Shown piece by piece: positions 1 through 5,408 of a stretch of DNA of 6,662 bases (position 1 is the first letter of the stretch; each line of letters begins with the position of its first letter). The notes under the pieces are model-generated. The model was not told where the DNA came from. It was given only the letters and a program-made list of their open reading frames with translations, and searched no databases. Location: the NCBI GenBank assembly GCA_002327985.1, contig DCVM01000120.1, forward strand, positions 1 to 6,662, in the 5' to 3' direction. The position numbers and the translations under genes were made by a program. Source of the stretch: Syntrophaceae bacterium UBA2188 (GTDB taxonomy: Bacteria > Desulfobacterota > BSN033 > UBA1163).

Positions 1-43
1 TTCATAAAACTTTTGACAATATCTTCTAAAAGGATTCAAGGGC

Positions 44-119
44 TCAAGAGTTCCAGGGGGCAGGAGGTCTAAAGTTCAAATTCTTTAAGCAATGAAATGG
101 ACCCCCCGAGACCTCTTGA
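44..119 (-). repeat. Long imperfect hairpin downstream of the last gene, possible 3' end structure
   Basis: Positions 44-60 pair with 103-119 at about 14 of 17 positions (TCAAGAG with CTCTTGA, and GGGGG with CCCCC), leaving a loop of about 42 nt. Inside it, GAGGTCT (64-70) and AAGTTCAA (72-79) are also complementary to 109-115 and 116-123, in an order that competes with the long stem or makes a pseudoknot. There is no proper T-tract after the stem on the minus strand, so it is not a standard terminator. It may be a 3' processing or transcript-end element, or decayed CTCAAG-type repeats. Confidence 0.35.
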
Positions 120-127
120 ACTTCGTT

Positions 128-589
128 TCATCCTTTTCCTATTCCTAAACCCATTCTGATCAGATCCATGGTGTCTGTCCCGTGGACGGGAAAGCAGACC
201 TGGTCGATCATCACCTCAATCCCTTTACTTTTAAAATCATAATATTTCAGGGTATCCTCAAATCGGGATTTAACATGGTCGCCGGCTTTTACATCCGCAT
301 AGGGGAGTAAAATAACTAATTTATCCAATTCCAAAGAACCGATGATGTCGCTTTCGCGTATCTCTTCTACGAAGAGATCGCTCAAGGCTTGATAGCAGGC
401 CCTCACTCCCCCTCCATTTTCCTCGCGGGAAAATTGCTTAATTTTGAAGATGATGAGGCAGAGAAAATTCTGATAACGCCGCGCCCGCTTCACTTCGAGG
501 TCCAGAAGAAAAAGGAACAGGTCCCGGTTCAGAATTCTACCGAAGGCGGCGCCCATTCCCTGTTGAAATGTATCCCCACCCTTCTGCAT
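128..589 (-). CDS. Small degenerate GGDEF-like protein
   Basis: A 153-residue single-domain protein with the outline of a GGDEF domain but not its active site. ILNRDLF (19-25) and LEVKRARRYQNF (31-42) match the usual opening helix of such domains. RESDIIGS (78-85) followed by LELDKLVILLPYAD (86-99) matches the strand-turn-strand where GGDEF normally sits; here ELDKL replaces it. No diguanylate cyclase activity is expected, and no RxxD inhibitory site is evident in place. There is no signal peptide or membrane segment, so it should be cytoplasmic. It resembles the C-terminal half of the 5389-4514 protein (EVK-A-R pattern, ILLP.xD), suggesting related, non-catalytic partner domains. It is the last gene after the PspF-like gene. 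A role in protein-protein contact or nucleotide sensing is inferred only. An unrelated diverged nucleotide-cyclase fold cannot be excluded. Confidence 0.85.
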   Translation of the reverse strand: MQKGGDTFQQGMGAAFGRILNRDLFLFLLDLEVKRARRYQNFLCLIIFKIKQFSREENGGGVRACYQALSDLFVEEIRESDIIGSLELDKLVILLPYADVKAGDHVKSRFEDTLKYYDFKSKGIEVMIDQVCFPVHGTDTMDLIRMGLGIGKG

Positions 590-594
590 GTGAT

Positions 595-600
595 CTCCTT
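595..600 (-). promoter_or_regulatory. Strong ribosome binding site of the small GGDEF-like gene
   Basis: AAGGAG lies 5 nt before the ATG at 589-587. It is the best-matched ribosome binding site in the window and fixes this start. The 53-bp gap to the preceding gene shows no promoter, so the gene probably shares the transcript starting near 1717. Confidence 0.8.
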
Positions 601-642
601 CTCGTCATGCTTTTTTATGCTGAAAATGTTTGATCTCACCTT

Positions 643-1671
643 TCAACGCAACTCCTCCTCCGTCCTCCGAGATCCTCTTAGATCATTCAAACGATACTTC
701 TCAATCTTATACAGCAGGGCCTTATAACTCACCCGAAGCATTTTAGCCGCTTCTTTTCGGTTCCAATGCGTTTCTTGCAGAGTGCTCTGAATAATTTCTT
801 TTTCCGCCACTTCGGCCGCCCTTTTTCCCACATCTTTCAGGTTGAAAGACTGCTTTCTTTTTTGAGAGGGGGGCGATGATTTTTCATGGGAGGGAGGATG
901 GCTTTCATCATCCGGTGCTTGATCGGAAATGGTCTTCAGGACCGTATTTCCATCACCGAAGATGACAATCCGTTTGATCATATTTTCCAATTCACGGATG
1001 TTTCCAGGCCAGGAATACTCTTTAAAGGCATGGATCACCTTGGGTGGAAATGGCGCCACCTCCCGTCTGTATTTCTTTTTATAAACATCTAAAAAATATT
1101 GTGAAAGGGGAAGGATTTGTTCTTTGCGATCCCTTAAGGGCGGAACCGTGATATTGATGACATTGATTCTGAAAAATAGGTCTTCACGGAAATGGCCTTC
1201 CAGCATCGTTTTTTCTAAATGATCCTTGGTGGTAGCAATCACCCGGGTATTGACCACGACATCTCCATCTCCTCCCAAACGAGAAAACATACCGTCCTGG
1301 AGGACCTGTAACAGTTTTGCCTGAATCGATATATCCATTTCCCCAATATCGTTCAACAAAATGGTCCCGCCATTGGCCAATTCAAACTTACCCGGTTTTT
1401 CAATGTAGGCTCCTGTAAAGGCGCCTTTTTCAAACCCAAAAAGCTCACTTTCCAAGAGCCCTCTTGGAATCGCCGCACAATTCACCTTAACGAATGGTTT
1501 ATCCTTTCGATGAGAATTTGAATGAATGGCCTGAGCCACTAATCCTTTCCCTGTCCCGCTCTCCCCTTTAACTAAAACAGTAATATCCGTCTTGGCGATT
1601 TCATCAATGATCACCTTAATTTTATTCATCTTAGGATTGTTATGAAAAATGATCTCGAAAATATCATTCAT
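643..1671 (-). CDS. PspF-like AAA+-HTH sigma-54 activator paralogue with altered Walker B (Asn-Asp)
   Basis: A 342-residue protein with no sensory domain: the AAA+ module starts within about 20 residues and ends in a Fis-type HTH (about 300-330). This is the layout of PspF. Present are Walker A GESGTGKG (36-43), GAFTGA (83-88), arginine fingers R162 and R168 in FREDLFFRI, and WPGNIREL. Several ATP-handling positions are changed. Walker B reads ILLNDIGE, so the Mg-binding Asp is N107 and the catalytic Glu is D108 (codons AAC GAT). The residue after the Walker A Lys is Gly, where Glu is usual, and sensor I is ATT rather than ATN. ATP hydrolysis is therefore doubtful, while sigma-54 contact and DNA binding look preserved. 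The recognition segment SYKALLYKI equals that of the GAF activator upstream. A Pro/Ser-rich linker precedes the HTH. It has its own sigma-54 promoter. It may be a negative partner or decoy, or a slow but active ATPase; the sequence does not decide. Confidence 0.93.
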   Translation of the reverse strand: MNDIFEIIFHNNPKMNKIKVIIDEIAKTDITVLVKGESGTGKGLVAQAIHSNSHRKDKPFVKVNCAAIPRGLLESELFGFEKGAFTGAYIEKPGKFELANGGTILLNDIGEMDISIQAKLLQVLQDGMFSRLGGDGDVVVNTRVIATTKDHLEKTMLEGHFREDLFFRINVINITVPPLRDRKEQILPLSQYFLDVYKKKYRREVAPFPPKVIHAFKEYSWPGNIRELENMIKRIVIFGDGNTVLKTISDQAPDDESHPPSHEKSSPPSQKRKQSFNLKDVGKRAAEVAEKEIIQSTLQETHWNRKEAAKMLRVSYKALLYKIEKYRLNDLRGSRRTEEELR

Positions 1672-1693
1672 GGTGATAACTAAGTTTACTCCC

Positions 1694-1716
1694 TTAGAAA
1701 GTCTTCTATTTTCTAA
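1694..1716 (-). other. Predicted 5' stem-loop at the start of the PspF-like mRNA
   Basis: TTAGAAA (1716-1710 on the minus strand) pairs perfectly with TTTCTAA (1700-1694) around a 9-nt loop, starting about one nucleotide after the predicted transcript start. The AAGGGAG at 1695-1689 begins inside the second arm, so its first two bases would be paired. The stem has one GC pair and is weak. AAGGGAG is 17 nt from the ATG, longer than usual, and no closer ribosome binding site is seen. Translation of the gene may be poor. Confidence 0.35.
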
Positions 1717-1728
1717 CGGGGGTATACA

Positions 1729-1744
1729 GCAATGTATATGCCAA
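1729..1744 (-). promoter_or_regulatory. Sigma-54 (-24/-12) promoter for the PspF-like gene and small GGDEF-like gene
   Basis: The minus strand reads TTGGCATATACATTGC followed by T. GG (1742-1741) and GC (1730-1729) are 10 nt apart, with TTGGCA and TTGCT both close to consensus. Transcription should begin near 1717, leaving a leader of about 46 nt. This is the better of the two sigma-54 promoters in the window. Confidence 0.8.
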
Positions 1745-1770
1745 TTAACGGAAATTTATTTCATATTTCA

Positions 1771-1783
1771 TAACCTATTGAAA
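1771..1783 (-). promoter_or_regulatory. IHF-like site upstream of the second sigma-54 promoter
   Basis: The minus strand matches the IHF consensus WATCAANNNNTTR at all but one fixed position (plus strand TAACCTATTGAAA). It starts 29 bp above the GG of the -24 element, the same distance and orientation as the consensus-perfect site at 4336-4348. In DNA this AT-rich a single match means little. The identical spacing is the reason to list it. Confidence 0.4.
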
Positions 1784-1866
1784 TTAATAATATTTATCTA
1801 TAAATCGCATAAAATTATTTTAAGACTGTTTTAAAAAATAGAGAATAAGTGGAAAAAAAATGGCAA

Positions 1867-1890
1867 AAAGTGGTAAATTTATTCCACTTT
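1867..1890. repeat. Inverted repeat 1, candidate upstream activator site (or weak terminator)
   Basis: AAAGTGG-N10-CCACTTT is a perfect 7-bp dyad with spacer TAAATTTATT, centred about 137 bp above the -24 element of the sigma-54 promoter at 1729-1744. On the minus strand the second arm runs into TTTTTGCCATTTTTTTT. A Rho-independent terminator for the GAF activator operon, about 145 nt past its stop, is therefore a real alternative, although the stem has only three GC pairs. The matching second copy favours protein binding. Confidence 0.5.
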
Positions 1891-1907
1891 CCCCTTTTTT
1901 TTCATTT

Positions 1908-1929
1908 AAATGGGAATTTAATTCCATTT
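1908..1929. repeat. Inverted repeat 2, candidate upstream activator site
   Basis: AAATGG-N10-CCATTT with spacer GAATTTAATT, which itself contains GGAATT-T-AATTCC. The centre lies 40 bp from that of inverted repeat 1 and about 177 bp above the -24 element of the downstream sigma-54 promoter. The shared form of the two repeats, with 10-nt AT spacers and outer TGG/CCA, suggests one protein recognises both. Confidence 0.5.
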
Positions 1930-2032
1930 TTTCCAAATTCATTCTCCAAAAAATGTAGTTTTTTTTAAATATTGACCCATTACGATTGAACGATCGTATA
2001 TTTTTCATAAAGTCTATGATGTGTGTGAGAAA

Positions 2033-3721
2033 TTATGGTTCCTGGGGAACAAATCGTTTGTCGAGGCCAGTTTCTTTAATTTTATAGAGGAGAGCCTTAT
2101 AGCTGATATTCAATTTATGGGCGGCTTTTTTGCGATTCCAATTTGTCATCTGTAAGGCTTTAAGGATCACTTCGGACTCTGCTTTTTTTATAGCTTCGCG
2201 GTTGATGACCTTTAAAGAAGGCCACGTCTTTTTAACCCAGACTGCCTTTTTCTTTTTCTCAGGGATAGACTCTTTTTCGGCAACAGGTGTCAATTCCTCA
2301 AGGATCGCCTTTTCATCTCCCAGGACCACCAGTCGCTGGACTACATTTTCCAATTCCCGCACATTTCCTAACCATTGGTGCTTGAGAAACGCTTTCATCA
2401 ATTTATCGGATATTGAAGTCAACTTTTTTTGGTACTTCTTGCTGAATTTTTCTAAGAAATATTCCATAAAGACTGGAATCTCTTCTTTTCTTTCCCTCAG
2501 AGGGGGAACCGTGATATTGACGACATTGAGCCGGTAATAAAGATCCTCACGGAATTGACCGTTCTTGACCCCCTCTTCAATATTCTTATTGGTGGCGACC
2601 AATACCCGCGCATCCACCCGGATATCCTTCTTGCCCCCTAATCTCGAAAATTCTCTGTCCTGAAGCACCTGGAGAAGTTTCCCCTGGAGCGAAAGGCTCA
2701 TCTCTGAAATTTCATCTAAGAGAATGGTTCCGCCATTGGCCAATTCAAATTTTCCCGGTTTCTGTCGATAGGCCCCTGTAAAGGCACCTTTCTCATAGCC
2801 CAGAAGCTCACTTTCCAGAAGTTCGGAGGGGAGAGCAGCACAATTGACCTTGATAAATGGTTTATCCCGTCGAAAAGAATTGAGGTGAACCGAACGCGCT
2901 ACGACCTCCTTTCCCACGCCACTCTCTCCCTGGATCAGGACCGTGACATCCGTGTTTGCGATCTGATCAAGAATTCCCTTGATGCGATGCATTTGATCAC
3001 TGGCGTAAATAAAGATTCCTTCCTCTCGAGTCACCTCACCCACCTCAACAAACGTAGAGGAAGAAGGAGAAAGGGGAACCACTTTCTCTTTGGAAAAAAC
3101 TTCCCTGGAATCCTTCGTCAACCGATTGATTTCTTTGATCTCCAAGAAGAAACGGGCAGAGGTTAATGCCGCCCCCACCTGATTGGAAATATAGGAGAGG
3201 GCCAATTTATCTCCTTCGTTAAAAGCGCCCTTCTTCGAATGACTGATGTTGAACACCCCGACGACCTGATCTTTTTCTTTGATAGGATAACAGATCAGGG
3301 AATTAACGCGATGATTCAATCCTGCCACACTGACAAAGCGAGGTTCTTGATTGACATCGTTCAGCATGACTGATTGACCCTCTTTGAGAACCCAACCTGC
3401 AATCCCTTCCCCTGCTTTGAATCTCTTCCCATTGCTGGATTGACCTGAGTAATAGACACTCTTTTTTTCATTCTTCCCTCGGGCGGCACAGACGGTTAAA
3501 TAGCCGGAGGCCGGGTCTTTCAACATCAGAGAACAGTTTTCAGCATCCATCTCATCGATCACTGCATCCAAAATGGCCGTACAGGTATCGCTGAAATTAG
3601 GAACAAGCTGCATGGCTCCCTGAATCTTCTGAAAAAGGGTATAGGCCTTACTCTTTTCGTTCAATGGATAGGTGACATCCACTGAATCGTCCATCCTCTT
3701 TAACTGAGCACCTGTTTCCAT
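2033..3721 (-). CDS. GAF-domain sigma-54-dependent transcriptional activator
   Basis: A 562-residue enhancer-binding protein with an intact activator module. Residues about 35-195 form a GAF sensor domain (FKAGEGIAGWVLKEG near 101-115, LICYPI near 142-147), which in this family binds a small ligand or relays a partner signal. The AAA+ domain has Walker A GESGVGKE (265-272), GAFTGA (312-317), Walker B D336-E337, sensor I ATN (376-378), arginine fingers R391 and R397, and GNVREL (452-457). A Lys-rich linker leads to a Fis-type HTH at about 525-552 with recognition segment SYKALLYKI. Two minor oddities are ELLG before the GAFTGA loop (usually ELFG) and WLGN for WPGN. A GGAG 7 nt before the ATG supports the start. 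It is second in the operon behind the free-standing receiver. The AAA+ and HTH regions are closely similar to the 1671-643 protein, which points to gene duplication. All catalytic positions seem functional. Confidence 0.95.
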   Translation of the reverse strand: METGAQLKRMDDSVDVTYPLNEKSKAYTLFQKIQGAMQLVPNFSDTCTAILDAVIDEMDAENCSLMLKDPASGYLTVCAARGKNEKKSVYYSGQSSNGKRFKAGEGIAGWVLKEGQSVMLNDVNQEPRFVSVAGLNHRVNSLICYPIKEKDQVVGVFNISHSKKGAFNEGDKLALSYISNQVGAALTSARFFLEIKEINRLTKDSREVFSKEKVVPLSPSSSTFVEVGEVTREEGIFIYASDQMHRIKGILDQIANTDVTVLIQGESGVGKEVVARSVHLNSFRRDKPFIKVNCAALPSELLESELLGYEKGAFTGAYRQKPGKFELANGGTILLDEISEMSLSLQGKLLQVLQDREFSRLGGKKDIRVDARVLVATNKNIEEGVKNGQFREDLYYRLNVVNITVPPLRERKEEIPVFMEYFLEKFSKKYQKKLTSISDKLMKAFLKHQWLGNVRELENVVQRLVVLGDEKAILEELTPVAEKESIPEKKKKAVWVKKTWPSLKVINREAIKKAESEVILKALQMTNWNRKKAAHKLNISYKALLYKIKETGLDKRFVPQEP

Positions 3722-3738
3722 TTTTTGACTCCAACTTT

Positions 3739-4245
3739 CTATTCACTTAATCTTACTGTGGCGGATTTATTGAAAGAAAAATGATCTTTCCTTGAAGCAA
3801 CCTCTCGACCATTGCCATTTATTTTGTTGATTTGATTTAATTTCTGCTCTAACCGTTTTTTTTGAAGAAGTATTTTGCGCTGCTTTAAACCTTTTCTGAG
3901 GTGAATGAGAATTTTTTCGCTTGAGACGGGTTTGAGAAAAAAATCATCAATGCCAGCCCTCATAATCTTCTCGTACTCCTTCTCCGCTAAATTTTCATGG
4001 GTGAGCATCATGACATAGAGCTCCGGAAAACTCTTTTTTAATTCCCGGATGATTTCAGGGGTCTGGGAATGATCGACTCGATACTCGGTGATGAGACTGG
4101 ACACTTCGAATTCCTTAAAATTTTGCAGCGCCCTTTTAATGGAATCCACAGCCAGGACAATGTACTTCTCGCTTTCCAGTATCGTTTTTAATGTCCATTG
4201 GGTATGAAATTCTTCATCCAGAATGAGAACCGTTTCTCTTGACAT
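3739..4245 (-). CDS. Free-standing atypical receiver protein with Glu at the phospho-acceptor site
   Basis: A 168-residue, single-domain CheY-like receiver with a basic, Gln- and Lys-rich C-terminal tail (about 120-168) and no DNA-binding or enzymatic domain. The acidic pocket D10-E11-E12, T82 and K105 are present. The acceptor position in ITEY is E54, so ordinary phosphorylation is excluded and a permanently switched state is possible. Residues 1-123 align without gaps to the receiver of the 5389-4514 gene: about 53 positions are identical by hand count, and D10, E54, T82 and K105 have the same numbering. This also supports the start at 4245 over the upstream ATG at 4290. The gene follows a sigma-54 promoter and ends in TAG 17 bp before the GAF activator gene. 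Its likely role is a regulatory partner of that activator, perhaps standing in for a missing attached receiver. That role is inferred from context. Confidence 0.88.
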   Translation of the reverse strand: MSRETVLILDEEFHTQWTLKTILESEKYIVLAVDSIKRALQNFKEFEVSSLITEYRVDHSQTPEIIRELKKSFPELYVMMLTHENLAEKEYEKIMRAGIDDFFLKPVSSEKILIHLRKGLKQRKILLQKKRLEQKLNQINKINGNGREVASRKDHFSFNKSATVRLSE

Positions 4246-4253
4246 ATTGGGTA

Positions 4254-4258
4254 TCCTT
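4254..4258 (-). promoter_or_regulatory. Ribosome binding site that decides the receiver gene start
   Basis: AAGGA lies 8 nt before the ATG at 4245-4243. This places the start at MSRETV rather than at the in-frame ATG 45 bp upstream. Confidence 0.8.
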
Positions 4259-4293
4259 AAAATTAATTTTTTAGTATAAGTGTTATGCATTAC

Positions 4294-4309
4294 GCAATTA
4301 CCATACCAA
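4294..4309 (-). promoter_or_regulatory. Sigma-54 (-24/-12) promoter for the receiver and GAF-activator operon
   Basis: The minus strand reads TTGGTATGGTAATTGC. GG (4307-4306) and GC (4295-4294) are separated by exactly 10 nt, and TTGC is complete, close to the consensus TGGCACG-N4-TTGC. Transcription should start near 4282, giving a leader of about 37 nt before the ATG at 4245. This also rules out an in-frame ATG at 4290, which would lie upstream of the transcript start. Confidence 0.75.
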
Positions 4310-4335
4310 TGTTAGGCCATTTCATTTTTTCCTTT

Positions 4336-4348
4336 TAATCTGTTGATT
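4336..4348 (-). promoter_or_regulatory. IHF-type binding site between activator region and sigma-54 promoter
   Basis: The minus strand reads AATCAACAGATTA, which matches the IHF consensus WATCAANNNNTTR at every fixed position. It starts 29 bp above the GG of the -24 element, the usual place for an IHF bend that brings an upstream activator to sigma-54 polymerase. The other sigma-54 promoter in this window has an IHF-like site at exactly the same distance and orientation. Confidence 0.55.
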
Positions 4349-4407
4349 TTAATAGAATATCTTAGAGAGGAAGACTTTAGGCAAATCTTCAAATATCATG
4401 AAAATTG

Positions 4408-4438
4408 ACCTTTCGGCGCAATGAGTGAGCCAAAAGGT
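4408..4438. repeat. Inverted repeat: possible activator-binding site or terminator
   Basis: ACCTTTcGGC (4408-4417) and GCCaAAAGGT (4429-4438) form a 10-position dyad with one mismatch around an 11-nt loop. On the minus strand the second arm is followed by CAATTTTC, a poor T-tract, so this is at best a weak terminator for the 5389-4514 gene. Its distance above the -24 element (about 101-131 bp) fits an upstream activator site for a sigma-54 activator. The two readings cannot be separated from sequence alone. Confidence 0.45.
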
Positions 4439-4479
4439 TCACGAGGCCTCATTTACTCAATCATTTCTTAGGGTTTGAG

Positions 4480-4494
4480 GAATGAGCTAAAAGA
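4480..4494 (-). promoter_or_regulatory. Second copy of a CTTTTRGCTCAYTC motif, candidate upstream activator site
   Basis: On the minus strand this stretch reads CTTTTAGCTCATTC. A near copy, CTTTTGGCTCACTC, lies at 4423-4436 inside the neighbouring inverted repeat, 57-58 bp closer to the promoter. The two copies sit roughly 120 and 180 bp above the sigma-54 -24 element. That is the range where enhancer-binding proteins usually bind. Function is inferred from position and repetition only. Confidence 0.35.
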
Positions 4495-4513
4495 GGAATC
4501 ATGAGCATATGGG

Positions 4514-5389
4514 TTAATGAGGGAGGGATTCCTGATCTAACCCTTCTAAAAAAACTTTTAGAGAATCAGGGATGGCAAACGGATGCGGGTATGTAAAGGA
4601 TTGAAAAGAAAGGGTTTGAAGGGTTGATATCAAGGCATCGCGGGACTTAAATTCAGGATGAATGTGAATGAGGGTCAACAGCCTCTGGATTAACGCCTGA
4701 GATCCGATCTGGTCTGTCTCGGGAAGAAGGATCCCTATTTCACCATTGCTTTTCCCCACCATATCCTCTTCTCTCGTATGTTTTTTAACCATTTTTAAAA
4801 GTTCCATGTAAAAATCATCGAAGGCATCGCCTATCTCCTCTTTTTTTGGAATCTGCATCAGTAAGAGAGAAAATGAACGGTGATGACGCTTTGCCTTTTT
4901 AACCTCCTGGCGAATACAACTCCTAAAAAAGGTTGGGTTGAATATCACCCTTTGAATTCTTTCGGCGATCGGCTCAAGGAGGCTCAGTCTTTTCAAGGCA
5001 GCCATCTTCAGTATGAGATCCCTTTGCTTGATTCCCTTTCTGATATGGACAAGAATCTTCTCGGGGGAATAGGGTTTTAAAATAAAATCATCGACTCCGA
5101 TCGTAAAAAGTTTTTCGTACGTCTTCTCATCCACGATCGCATTGGTCACCATGATGAGATACGTTTCGGGAACATTCCTTTTGACCCTTTGGATCATCTC
5201 GTCGGTGGCTTCAAAGGGAGGAATGTATTCTGTAATGATGATCGAATATTCCCTGTTTTTGAAAAGTTCGTAGGCCCCCTCCAAATTCGATGCCGTCTCA
5301 ACGAGGTATCTCTCGTCCTCCAAGATCATATGGTAGGCATTGAGGAGGTTTCGAAAGGGGTCAAGGAGGAGGATCCAATGTTTGGACAT
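4514..5389 (-). CDS. Atypical receiver (Glu at phospho-acceptor site) fused to degenerate GGDEF-like domain
   Basis: A 291-residue protein. Residues 1-123 are a CheY-like receiver with LLLDP (D10), T82 and K105 in the expected places. The phospho-acceptor position is Glu (ITEY, E54), and the acidic pocket has only one Asp, where DD or DE is usual. A helical linker follows. Residues 150-285 resemble a GGDEF domain: the EVKKAKR helix at 162-168 and REEDMVGKSNGEIGILLPETD spread over 206-226. The GGDEF signature itself is lost, so no diguanylate cyclase activity is expected. The protein cannot be phosphorylated in the normal way. It may act as a constitutive adaptor or as a partner of the preceding response regulator. 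The ATG at 5387-5389 is chosen because the receiver starts at once. An AAGGA overlaps the upstream stop but sits 16 nt away, so initiation may depend on coupling. Its receiver aligns without gaps to that of the 4245-3739 gene. Confidence 0.9.
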   Translation of the reverse strand: MSKHWILLLDPFRNLLNAYHMILEDERYLVETASNLEGAYELFKNREYSIIITEYIPPFEATDEMIQRVKRNVPETYLIMVTNAIVDEKTYEKLFTIGVDDFILKPYSPEKILVHIRKGIKQRDLILKMAALKRLSLLEPIAERIQRVIFNPTFFRSCIRQEVKKAKRHHRSFSLLLMQIPKKEEIGDAFDDFYMELLKMVKKHTREEDMVGKSNGEIGILLPETDQIGSQALIQRLLTLIHIHPEFKSRDALISTLQTLSFQSFTYPHPFAIPDSLKVFLEGLDQESLPH

Positions 5390-5408
5390 ATCGATTTGGT
5401 TCGTATCC

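Noticed and set aside
1981..1998. TACGAT-N6-ATCGTA inverted repeat as a terminator after the GAF activator gene
   Set aside because: The stem is only 6 bp with two GC pairs and has no T-tract after it on the minus strand. It may be chance.
1820..2008. Open frame of 62 codons on the minus strand between the GAF activator and the PspF-like gene
   Set aside because: It has no ribosome binding site, lies in extremely AT-rich DNA, covers both inverted repeats, and its hydrophobic C-terminus arises from A/T runs. It is more likely regulatory spacer.
2130..2537. Plus-strand open frame of 135 codons, and other plus-strand frames throughout
   Set aside because: All lie opposite well-supported minus-strand genes and encode no recognisable domain; they are antisense shadows.
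4246..4290. Upstream ATG at 4290 as start of the free-standing receiver
   Set aside because: It lies above the predicted sigma-54 transcript start near 4282 and lacks a ribosome binding site. The ATG at 4245 has AAGGA at 8 nt and gives exact colinearity with the sister receiver.
128..5389. The two GGDEF-like domains as active diguanylate cyclases
   Set aside because: The catalytic signature is replaced by SNGEIG and ELDKL, losing the residues needed for GTP and metal binding.
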